Source: Aralia elata
Lineage: Eukaryota > Streptophyta > Magnoliopsida > Apiales > Araliaceae
Reading direction: 5' to 3'
Length of the DNA: 64,000 nt
NCBI GenBank assembly: GCA_034770075.1
Contig: CM068377.1
Span: 55,732,275-55,796,274, forward strand
Position 1 is the stretch's first letter. Each line of letters begins with the position of its first letter. The position numbers and the translations under genes are program-made. Shown here in pieces: positions 46,726 to 57,782 of this stretch. The notes beneath the pieces are model-generated. The model searched no databases. It worked only from the letters and a program-made list of their open reading frames with translations, and was not told where the DNA came from.

Positions 46726-48285
46726 ATGGAAATAAGAAGGAGAAATCAGACAGAAAGAGAGAATGAGAATAGAGAAATAAACCCTACCCAGCAGTTAGTT
46801 CATATACTATTAGGAGCCTTATAGGGTCGTCAAACAAACCAACCCAATGCAGTTACCCCACATGACACAATATTCAAAGACTTTAAACTTATTGGTCCGC
46901 CTGAGTTTAAAGGAACCACAGAGCCAGTGGAGGCTCAAACATGGATTACTGAAATAGAGAAGTTCTTTATTGTAACTAATGTCAGTGAAGACAAAAAGAC
47001 GGTCTTTACCACCTTTTTCCTCAAAGGTGAGGCGAATCATTGGTGGAAAACTAATAAAGTTCGCGCAGGTGTAGGGATAGTTTCTTGGGGTAGGTTCAAG
47101 GAACTATTCTTTGAGAATTACTTTCCCCAATGAATCTAGGATCGTATAGAGGTACGATTCCTAGAGTTGAAATAAGGGGAGCTTACTGTATCTCAGTATA
47201 CAACTAAGTTCAATGAACTATCTAGGTTTTCCTCGCATCAAGTAGATTCGGAGGTAGGGAAGACCCGAAGATTTTAGGAGGGTTTAAAACCCCAGATACG
47301 TAGTAAATTGTCGGTGTTCCAAATAAAAACCTTTCCAGAAATTCTCGAAAAGGCTATCATAGTTGAGAACGAGAATGAATCCCTTATAAAATTTCACAAG
47401 GATAAAAAGAGTCAAAATTAAGGGGGAAGGTTTAAAGGAGAAGCAAATATAGGTGGGTATAATAATAATAAGATAAAATGGGATACCACTTTCACTAATA
47501 ACTCTGGGAATAAGGGAAATAATTATAACAGCAGCAACAACAACAACAAAAACAACAATAATAGGATTGACCCTTGTGTTACATGTGGAAAAAATCATAG
47601 AGGAGTGTGTCTTAAAAATAAAGTTAATTGTTACAAATGTGGTCAGGAGGGACATTATGCCCTTGAGTGCCCTAAAACTAATAGGAATATGTGCTTCAAT
47701 TGTGGGTCAATGGATCACCTAGCTAGAAATTGCACAAGACCCAGGAATCAAAATGGAGGGGAAAACCAAACAACAAACAGTAACCTTAAATCAACAGTAG
47801 CAGGAGTTGAAGGCCAGAGTCGTCTAACCGACAGAATATTTAATATGACAATGAGGGATGCTGTTGCTTCACAGGACGTGGTGACAGGTATCATCCCTAT
47901 CAACACTTTAAATGCATATGTCTTATTCGACTCTGGTGCTACTTGTTCATTTGTGTTTAATAGCTTTGCTAAAAACTTGGATATGCCATGTGAAAACTTA
48001 GACATACCTTTCAGTGTAAAAATTGCAAATAGAGAGACAATTCCCGTTAAAACCATATATAGAAATTGTAGCGTAGAAATTAAGGGACACAAGTTTCTTA
48101 TGAACCTTATTCCTATACAACTGTGGGAATTTGACGTAATTTTAGGCATCGATTGGTTGGTTAATCATAATGCAATGATTAACTGCCATTGGAAGCATGT
48201 AAACCTGTTGACTGCGTCAAAGTCAAAGGTAGTGTTCAACGGTGGTTGTTCACCTAAACGGTCTCAATGTCTGACAGTAATGTAG
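46726..48285 (+). pseudogene. Element E gag and protease, broken
   Basis: ATG at 46726 (MEIRRRNQTERENEN). Gag core with EAQTWITEIEKFF, KGEANHWW and FKELFFENYFPQ (about 46927-47130), then zinc knuckles CVTCGKNHRGVC, CYKCGQEGHYALEC and CFNCGSMDHLARNC (about 47575-47735). Protease follows with YVLFDSGATCSFV (about 47915-47955) and ILGIDWLVNH. At least five stops lie between 46820 and 47420, and a TAG at 48283-48285 closes the open part. An Asn-rich stretch (about 47520-47570) precedes the knuckles. Confidence 0.9.
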
Positions 48286-48929
48286 GCGGAGAGATTGTTC
48301 AGGAAGGGTTGTACGGGTTATTTGGCATATATAGTAGATACTTGAAAGGAAAGAGTAAAGCTAGATCAAATACCTGTAGTTAGGGAATTTCAAGATGTGT
48401 TTCTCAATGACTTACCAGGTCTTCCTCTGGATAGGGAGATCGAATTTGTTATCGATCTTGCACCTGGTACGACGCCAGTTTCGAAGGCACCTTACAGGAT
48501 GGCACCAGTTGAGTTGAAGGAGTTGCTTGTGCAATTACAGGAACTCTTAGACAAAAAGTACATACAACCTAGTGTTTCACCTTGGGAAGCACTGGTGTTG
48601 TTTATAAAGAAGAAGGATGGAACTATGAGGTTATGTGTCGATTATCGAGAATTAAATAAGTTAACCATAAAGAATAAGTATCCCTTACCAAGAATTTATG
48701 ATCTGTATGACCAGTTGAAAGGGGCCGAACACTTTTCAAAGATCGACCTACGATCAGGTTATCATCAGTTAAAGGTAAGAAAAGAAGATGTGCCGAAGAC
48801 AGTGTTTAGGACACGATATAGACATTATGAGTTTCTTGTGATGTCCTTTGGGTTGACGAATGCACCGACAACATTTATGGACTTGATGAATAGAGTGTTT
48901 AAACCATGCTTAGATAAATTTGTAGTAGT
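48286..48929 (+). pseudogene. Element E reverse transcriptase, N-terminal part
   Basis: Frame 48397-48929 covers the RT start (PYRMAPVELKELLVQLQELL), DYRELNKL, KIDLRSGYHQLK and SFGLTNAPTTFMDLMNRVF, ending KFVVV immediately before the catalytic FIDD, where copia element G is inserted. A TGA at about 48343 interrupts the protease-RT linker. Confidence 0.92.
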
Positions 48930-50749
48930 TGAAAGTAGTATGCACACAAGCCAATCATATTTGATATGATGTAGCATATACTTTGTAATCTTATTCGGTT
49001 ATTAATAAAAGAATTGATTTTCTTAAAAGGCATTTTATATTATCTACATAGTGCTGTTATATTAAATGTGATAAACCCATAGTTTTGAGCAATGCTTTTA
49101 GAATCATGATGGTGATCCTGCTAATGAGATCTAAATTCTAGATAGCTCACAAACTAAAATCGTTCCTAATCATTGGATTACTAAAAAGGGGATTAGTGAA
49201 TCCGGATAGATTAGTACATACGTTGCTTGCTCTTAAGAAGAGGATGATTGATCTCATAATCATTTGTGTGGAGACACTAAAGCAAGTATCTAGGTGCTTA
49301 TTGGAGAATAAGTTCACTGAACGTGGCTCGTTAAGGAATACCTAATGGAGTTTTACTCGTCTGTCAATAGGAATTCCTCTAGTGATAGTAGTACAAGTGA
49401 TCCTTGGACTTGAGATCATCATAGTATCTTGTGTATGATGAGTTATACTTTGACATGTCCCTTAAGACCTTTAGGGTATAACAAAGGGTATGATTGGGTA
49501 TAATAAGTTGTACATGGAGATAGGTGAATGATCAACAAAGAATCTACCACGTCTAGTAAAAGATGTGAATGTCCTATGTGATTCGATAAATGACAACTCA
49601 GTAATCCTTGGCCAAGGCAGAATGAAATTAGAAAAGAGTTTCTAATTTGCATCATTTAGAGTTGTGCATTTGAGAATCGAAATACATATAATTAAATAAA
49701 ATAAGACTTGACAGTAATTCCATGTCTTATATTTAATTGGGACATTGTATGGTAGAAGGATTGAATTGTACGGTAACTATGCACTGAAAGGTTCTTTTAT
49801 GATTAATGTTGAAATCTATATTATCTGAAAAGTCGTTGATCGCTAAGGGGGCTTACCCTTATTGTAGAATAAATATTATTTATTTAAATGAATTAAATAG
49901 TTTAATTTATTTATTTAAATAAGATTAGAATTGTTCTAATTTATTTATTCACAACCGGTTTAATATGGAGAACCTAAAGGGTCACACTGCAAAAGAAAAA
50001 TATTTATTTAAGAAGTAAATGGCATAATTGTAATAATAAGTTAAGTGTATTTAATTTAGTCTATAGAGATAGAATAAATTAAATAGCTTAATATTTATTA
50101 TTTAATATTTTAGAAATATTAAATATAAATTAATAAGAGGAGTCTTATTATTATTATTACTATTACTATTATTTAATTCCTAATAGGGATTGAGAATTAA
50201 TTAATATAAGTACTCTCACATGAATTCCTGATTGGATTAGAAGTTTAATTTAATTAAAGGAGTTTAATTAGAATGGAAACCCTAATCCGAAATAGTTTAG
50301 GGAAGGGTTTTCTTACATCTATAAATAAGAGAAGTCTTATCATAGATTAGGGTTACACACTCTTACATAAGAATTGTGAAGAGTACTTACAATTTCTATA
50401 GAGATAGAAACTAGGGTTTTGCCAACACCCATCTTTTTGAACAAGTATTATTCCTTGGTGGATCACCTCTAGAGGCCAAACACTTGGGTGGCTAACGTTG
50501 ATCAAAGGAAGGAATTTAATCGGTGGAATTCAAGGAGAACGCGAAGGAATTGGAGGTGAACTTGTACCTGAGGAAGCTAGAATTCTACAAGGGTATAATT
50601 CTTATTCTCCATCTCTTTCGTTTAATTAATAATTGTGCATAAAGAAAGATCATGGTGATGGTTTGTATAACATTTTAAAATCTGATTTTATCGCGCTTCC
50701 GCTTTATTTCTGTAATTTAATTGCATGTTCGCGTTATACAAACCGAACA
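48930..50749 (+). repeat. Element G 5' LTR
   Basis: Starts TGAAAGTAGTATGCAC, ends ATACAAACCGAACA. CTATAAATAAGAG near 50320 is a likely TATA box. The open frame on the minus strand 49443-49655 recurs in the 3' LTR and is not considered a gene. Confidence 0.95.
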
Positions 50750-50750
50750 G

Positions 50751-50764
50751 TGGTATCAAGAGCC
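50751..50764 (+). other. Primer-binding site of element G
   Basis: TGGTATCAAGAGCC, one A longer than the perfect initiator Met-tRNA complement. Confidence 0.8.
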
Positions 50765-50879
50765 AAACTTTATGCGAATTATTAATTGTTTTGATTCTGT
50801 ATATACATTGATATGTGTTTAGAACAATTTAATTCGGCATAATTGTTTGTGTAATTTTTTTTTTATTTTTTTTTATTTT

Positions 50880-51190
50880 TGTAAATTAAAATAAAGGAGT
50901 TTATTTTGATTTGGAATTTGATTAAAAATAAAGGAGTTTATTTTTATTCAAAAAAAATTGGATAAATTAAAATAAAGAAGTTTATTTTGATTTGAAATTT
51001 GATTAAAAATAAAGGAGTTTATTTTATTCAAAATTGGATAAATTAAAATAAAAGAGTTTTTTTTTATTTGGAATATGATTAAAATAAAGAAGTTTATTTT
51101 AATTAAAATTGGATTTCATGATAACTAATTAGAGTTGGAATTGGATTCCATGATAACTAATTGGAGTTGAAATTGGATTTTATACTAACT
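50880..51190 (+). repeat. Leader tandem repeats of element G
   Basis: Imperfect repeats of ATTAAAATAAAGGAGTTTAT alternating with GATTTGGAATTTGATT, then two to three copies of GGATTCCATGATAACTAATT. Non-coding. Confidence 0.8.
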
Positions 51191-51718
51191 AATATTGCCC
51201 ATTAAATGATATCAATGCATATATGGAATGGTTTTATTATTCATGGGATGAATGTTATTTATTGATACATATAGAGATATGTATGATAATAAATAGGGGT
51301 TGATTATGGACTATTGACCAATGTGTGATTGGATTTATTTTAGTGGATGCTTGAATGTATGAATTTTTATAAATGAGGTCTGCGTACCTCGTCTTCTCTA
51401 ATTTTTTCTTAATGTAAATTCTATCTCCCTCCTATGTACTTCCCCTTGACTGCTGATCAAGGTTTCTATTTATTATAAGTAGTTTTTGTAATAAAAATAG
51501 TTAGAATTAATTTTGAAGAATTGGAGACAAAGGAGCAAGGAGCGCTTGAAGACCCGTTTGTAATGGAGCCCGGGTTTAAATGTAATAGTTATATTTAAAT
51601 TTAATTCTTGCACCCTAGGTTTGACCTTTTGGTTCACTTGGTGGCTCTAGTGAACCAAACTAGAATAAAAGTCCATAATCAATCCGGGTAGAATATAGTA
51701 TTCTATATGTGCATGCTT

Positions 51719-51724
51719 TATATA

Positions 51725-51763
<39 letters not shown>
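51719..51763. repeat. TA microsatellite
   Basis: A run of TA dinucleotides with one TTA interruption in the leader of element G. Confidence 0.95.
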
Positions 51764-51764
<1 letters not shown>

Positions 51765-51962
51765 CCAACATGCTTCGCATGTAAAATAATATGACTCGTA
51801 TTTTATATATATATATGTGCATGAGCGCTAAACAAGTTGAGACTAATAATAATAAATCCCTCAAGAAATTATATTAAGTCCTAAGCGTTCAAAGATATTT
51901 GGAATATCGAACGTTGCTTTCTAGCATGGTAAAGCGATAGAGTATTAAATATTTAATATGAG

Positions 51963-52252
51963 TTTGTTGTGTCACACAAGGCAAGTATTAAATATTTAAG
52001 ATGTTGCTTTATCACATTTGATGCTTATACATAGACTGAACGATTTTGTTTTGTTGTGTCACACAAGGACAGTGTTTTTCTTTCGAATATATGGAAGTGC
52101 TAGGTTGGACTTAACTTGGATAATTTTGATTCGGATGTGTCACACTTGATCAAAATAATCTAAGAGGCAAAATACAAGGAGTTACATAGTGATGTAATTG
52201 ACAATAGTTGTCTACCTATTTATTTATATATAGTTTGTTGTGTCACATAAGG
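51963..52252 (+). repeat. Four spaced copies of a palindromic GTGTCACAC motif in element G leader
   Basis: TTGTTGTGTCACACAAGG at about 51964 and 52051, and diverged forms GATGTGTCACACTTG near 52135 and TTGTTGTGTCACATAAGG near 52235. TTGTGT-C-ACACAA is an inverted repeat. Spacing is about 85-100 bp, in the non-coding leader before gag. Confidence 0.8.
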
Positions 52253-52539
52253 CTATATACATTTGAAATGGGATCCTTAATCTCACTAGCAAATCTTTAA
52301 TTAGAATTGTCGAACTATATAATGAGGGTAATATAGTTTGATAAAAATAGTGGGAGATACCAATTTAAATAAGACCTAATTTATTTTGGTAATTAATTAA
52401 AATGAATGTATGCTAAAATGTTGTTAAATTACAAATTCATTTAACAGAATTTTATAATATCTAATTCACTATCACTGCGTAGCATATTAGATGCTAATTA
52501 ACCGGATCGAATTACACGGACTGGTTAAGGAATCTGAGA

Positions 52540-55500
52540 ATAGTTCTCAAGGCTGAAAAGTTATCTTATATCCTTAATACGCATATCCCTGCAATGGTTG
52601 CAGACAATGCCTCTGCGGAAGAGATTGCTACTTTTAGAAAGTGGCAAGATGATGCACAGTTGGCTCAATGCGTCATGCTAGCATCCATGAGTAACGAGCT
52701 TCAGCGTCAGCATGAAACTATGGATGCTCTTACTTTACTCTTGCACCTTCAAGGAGTTGAATGGTGAGGAAAGTAGGACTGCTAGATATTAGATATCTAA
52801 GGAGCTCTTCCAATCTAGAATAACCGATGGCACTATAGTATAGACAAATATCCTTAAAAATGATCAATCTGATTGAACAATTGGGATAATTGGGTTTAGT
52901 AATGGATGGAGAGATGATCCAGGATTTGATCTTGCAATCAGTTCCAGACTCTTTGTCACAATTTGTTGTGAATTTTCACGTGAACAAGCTATATGTCAGC
53001 CTGCATGAGTTGCTTAAACACGTTGAAAACTGTAAAGAGTCACTTTCCAACCAAGAAAGACCAAGTCTTACTGGTAGATAATTCTTTCAGAAAGCGGAAG
53101 AGGGCCAAAGGATCTTCTTAAAAGAAGAACAATTCAAAGAAGGTATAAAGAAAGGCAATAACTAAGGACACTAAGAACAAAACTGATGCAGATAGCAAAG
53201 GAGTTTGCTTCCACTGCAATAAGCCTGGACACTGAAAAGGAAACTGTAAGGAACATCTTGCAGAGGCTAACCAGAAGAAGCTTAGTGAAGCTTCGGTTAC
53301 AGATATAGGTTTGTTCATCATTGAAATATATCTTTCTGTAAGTCAAGGTTCTACTTGGGTATTGGATACCGGCTATAGTTCTCACGTATGCAATCCAATA
53401 CAGAGACTAAGCAGAAGTAGAAAGCTAAACAAAGAGTAAGTAATCTTACGTGCGGAGAATGGAGTAATGGTTGCTACATTAGCCGTAGGAACTTATAGTT
53501 TAGCGTTGCCTATGGGCAAGTCTGTTAAGTTAATAAGTTGTTATTATGTTCCAGTTCTCTTAAGAAATATTATTACTTCCGTTGTTGGACAAGGAAGGTT
53601 TTGGTATTATATTCAAGAACAATTGTTGTTCTATTTATAATGATAATGTTTTGTTTGAAACTTGAAGATCATTTGATGGACTTTGTAAACTTGACTTACA
53701 TAAAAAATAATTTTGCAAATTGAACAAACTAGTAAAAGAAAAGGAGATGATCATTCAAAGAGTTGAATATGTATATTTGATGAAATACAAGTCTGAATCA
53801 TTTGAAAGGTTCAAAGAATTCAGAAGTGAAATAAATTGACAAAGTATTAAGATTCTTTGATCAGATCGAGGAAGGAATACTTGTGAAATACGTTTCTAGA
53901 TAATCTCAAAATGGTATTTTCTCATAATGGACACCTCCTGATACGTAATAATTGATTGGTGTATCTAGAAGGAGAAATTGTACCTTGTTGGACATGGTGC
54001 GGTCCATAATGATTTTTACCGACATTCCAGTATCCATCTGGGGTTATGCCTTAGAAACGGTTGCATATCTACAAAATAAGGTAACCTCAAAATTTGGCCC
54101 CAAGACTCTATAAAAGTTATGGATAGGGAGGATTCCTAGTCTTAAGTATGTTAAGATAAGGGGTTGTCCAACTTATGTGAAAAGGTTTCAAAAGATAAGT
54201 TTGGGACAAAATTTGACAAGTGCAGAGTTGTGGGATATCCTAAAGAAAGTTTAGGGCATTATTACTATAATCCTATACGCTGCCTTCTTGGATAAAGATA
54301 TTTATCATTAAAGGAGCTAGTGGGAGGGTAATAGATCTTGAAAGAGTTCAAAAATCACAAAGCACTTTAAATCAAACCGAGGGACCTGTAGGTAGATCTA
54401 TTGTACCACAACCGAATCGTAAATCTAGAAGAGTACCGAAGATACCTAGGAGGTATGGATTCATCATAGAAGATGATGATGAGGTATGCATCATAGAAGA
54501 TGATGATCCAGTTATATACGATGAGGCTATGAGTAGAAAACACTCAGAGAAATGGCAGATGGCCATGAAATCCGAAATGAACTCCATGTATGAGAACCAA
54601 GTATAGACTCTGGTTACTCCACCGAAAGGCATAGTGTCTAAAGGGTGTAAATGGGTTTTTAAAGAGAAAGACTAGGGCAAATGGCAAGGTGGAGACCTAT
54701 AAGACCATACCTGTTTAAAAGGTTTCAAATAAAGTCAAGGAGTTAACTGTAATAAAACCTTATTACTGAGTAATGCTCAAGTCCATTTGGATTTTGCTTG
54801 TGATTGCAACTTATTACGAAATCTGGCAAAATGGATGTGAAGACTTCCTTCCTCAATAAAGACTTGAGGAGAATGTATGTATGATACAGCCAGAGGAATT
54901 TGTTTCAAAGGTTGAAGCAAATCGTGTTTTAAGCTACAATGATCCATTTATGGATTGAAGCAAGCTTCTCAAAGATGGAACATTCATTTTGATGAGACAA
55001 TCAAAAGAGTTTGATTTTATCAAAAACGAGAACGAACCTAGTGTGTACAAAAAAGGTCAGTGGGAGCACTGTGACATTCCTAGTATTATATGTTGATATA
55101 TTACTGATAAGGAATGACATACCAATGCTACAATCAGTAAAGATAAAATAGTCTAAATATTCCTCCATGAATAACTTGGGAGGAGCATCCTATAAATTGG
55201 AGATATAAATCTATATAGATAGATTTAAAAGGATGTTCGGCTTGACCCAATGAACGTATATTCATTCGATGCTAAAGGCGTTTAGCATGGCAAACTCCAA
55301 GAGAGGTCTCATGATGATGAGCCATGGAGTGAATCTCTATAAAATTGTCTCCAATTTAAAGAGAGATCGCATGAGTTACTATCATGTATGCAATGAATAT
55401 ACAAGGCCTAATGTTGATCAGTCATATTCTGGAGAAGATCACTATAAGACAGTGATAAACATCTTAAGTACTTAACCGGTATTGAAGATGTGATCATGAT

Positions 55501-55930
55501 TCATGGTAGGTCTGAATTAAAACTAGAGGGCTAAACAGACTCAAGTTTTTCAGACTGACCAAGACGATAACAAATCCACTTTAGGGTAAATTGTTACCTT
55601 GAATGGTGGTGCAGTGAATTGGAAAGGTTCCAAAATAGCAAAGAGTTGCTGATTTAGTGACAAAGACAAAGTATATAGCTGTAAGTGAAGCTTCAAGTTG
55701 ATTGTTTGGATGAAAAGTTCATCACAAAACTAGGAATAGTTCCTAAGTCTCATCTTGGATTCAAACATGTGTTGCAGCACTTTCATTTGATTAGAGGAAT
55801 CATTGAAAGAAGAAAAGTCACTATAGAGATAGTGGACTCTCAAGAACAACATTGCATATCCATTTACTGAAGTTTTATCCAAACGGCAGGATGATCGTCA
55901 CTTAGAGAAGAAGGGTATTAGATACCATGA
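52540..55930 (+). pseudogene. Element G gag-pol fragments
   Basis: In order: copia gag (IPAMVADNASAEEIATFRKW near 52590; QDLILQSVPDSLSQFVVNFH at about 52920-52980), a broken zinc knuckle CFHCNKPGH near 53210, protease YWILDTGYSSHVCN near 53360, integrase remnant IKILRSDRGRNT near 53850, RT start CKWVFKEKD near 54645 after the acidic linker EDDDPVIYDEAMSRKHSEKW, and an RNase H piece TKTKYIAVSEASS near 55670. Stops or frameshifts occur every 50-250 bases and long parts of RT are missing or unreadable. Length is short for a copia polyprotein. No functional product is possible. Confidence 0.88.
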
Positions 55931-55945
55931 CGATTGGCTTTAGTG

Positions 55946-55957
55946 CAAGTGGGAGAT
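55946..55957 (+). other. Polypurine tract of element G
   Basis: CAAGTGGGAGAT directly before the 3' LTR, the usual copia arrangement. Confidence 0.9.
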
Positions 55958-57777
55958 TGAAAGTAGTATGCACACAAGCCAATCATATTTGATATGATGT
56001 AGCATATACTTTGTAATCTTATTCGGTTATTAATAAAAGAATTGATTTTCTTAAAAGGCATTTTATATTATCTACATAGTGCTGTTATATTAAATGTGAT
56101 AAACCCATAGTTTTGAGCAATGCTTTTAGAATCATGATGGTGATCCTGCTAATGAGATCTAAATTCTAGATAGCTCACAAACTAAAATCGTTCCTAATCA
56201 TTGGATTACTAAAAAGGGGATTAGTGAATTCGGATAGATTAGTACATACGTTGCTTGCTCTTAAGAAGAGGATGATTGATCCCATAATCATTTGTGTGGA
56301 GACACTAAAGCAAGTATCTAGGTGCTTATTGGAGAATAAGTTCACTGAACGTGGCTCGTTAAGGAATACCTAATGGAGTTTTACTCGCCTGTCAATAGGA
56401 ATTCCTCTAGTGAAAGTAGTACAAGTGATCCTTGGACTTGAGATCATCATAGTATCTTGTGTATGATGAGTTATACTTTGACATGTCCCTTAAGACCTTT
56501 AGGGTATAACAAAGGGTATGATTGGGTATAATAAGTTGTACATGGAGATAGGTGAATGATCAACAAAGAATCTACCACGTCTAGTAAAAGATGTGAATGT
56601 CCTATGTGATTCGATAAATGACAACTCAGTAATCCTTGGCCAAGGCAGAATGAAATTAGAAAAGAGTTTCTAATTTGCATCATTTAGAGTTGTGCATTTG
56701 AGAATCGAAATACATATAATTAAATAAAATAAGACTTGATAGTAATTCCATGTCTTATATTTAATTGGGACATTGTATGGTAGAAGGATTGAATTGTACG
56801 GTAACTATGCACTGAAAGGTTCTTTTATGATTAATGTTGAAATCTATATTATCTGGAAAGTCGTTGATCGCTAAGGGGGCTTACCCTTATTGTAGAATAA
56901 ATATTATTTATTTAAATGAATTAAATAGTTTAATTTATTTATTTAAATAAGATTAGAATTGTTCTAATTTATTTATTCACAACCAGTTTAATATGGAGAA
57001 CCTAAAGGGTCACACCGCAAAAGAAAAATATTTATTTAAGAAGTAAATGGCATAATTGTAATAATAAGTTAAGTGTATTTAATTTAGTCTATGGAGATAG
57101 AATAAATTAAATAGCTTAATATTTATTATTTAATATTTTAGAAATATTAAATATAAATTAATAAGAGGAGTCTTATTATTATTATTACTATTACTATTAT
57201 TTAATTCCTAATAGGGATTGAGAATTAATTAATAGAAGTACTCTCACATGAATTCCTAATTGGATTAGGAGTTTAATTTAATTAAAGGAGTTTAATTAGA
57301 ATAGAAACCCTAATCCTAAATAGTTTAGGGAAGAGTTTTCCTACATCTATAAATAAGAGAAGTTTTATTATAGATTAGGGTTACACACTCTTACATAAAA
57401 ATTGTGAAGAGTACTTACAATTTTTATAGAGATAGAAACTAGGGTTTTGCCAACACCCATCTTCTTGAACAAGTATTATCCCTTGGTGGATCATCTCTAG
57501 AGGCCAAACACTTGGGTGGCTAACGTTGATCAAAGGAAGGAATTTAATCGGTGGAATTCAAGGAGAACGCGAAGGAATTGGAGGTGAACTTGTACCTGAG
57601 GAAGCTAGAATTCTACAAGGGTATAATTCTTATTCTCCATCTCTTTCGTTCAATTAATAATTGTGCATAAAGAAAGATCATGGTGATGGTTTGTATAAAA
57701 TTTTAAAATCTGATTTTATCGCGCTTCCGCTTTATTTATGTAATTTGATTGCATGTTCGCGTTATACAAACCTAACA
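55958..57777 (+). repeat. Element G 3' LTR
   Basis: 1820 bp, same length as the 5' copy; ends ATACAAACCTAACA. The interruption of E resumes after TSD GTAGT. Confidence 0.95.
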
Positions 57778-57782
57778 GTAGT

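Larger units (their letters stand above)
48930..57777 (+). mobile_element. Element G: complete Ty1/copia retrotransposon, internally dead
   Basis: 8848 bp with two 1820-bp LTRs (48930-50749, 55958-57777) and TSD GTAGT (48925-48929, 57778-57782). PBS follows the 5' LTR and the PPT AAGTGGGAGAT precedes the 3' LTR. Domain order gag, protease, integrase, RT, RNase H identifies copia. The LTRs differ at roughly 25-30 sites by eye, yet the coding part is reduced to fragments with dense stops and frameshifts. It splits the RT of E just before its active site. Confidence 0.96.

Noticed and set aside
49443..49655. 70-codon minus-strand frame, repeated at 56471-56683
   Set aside because: Both copies are in the LTRs of element G; identity reflects the LTR pair.
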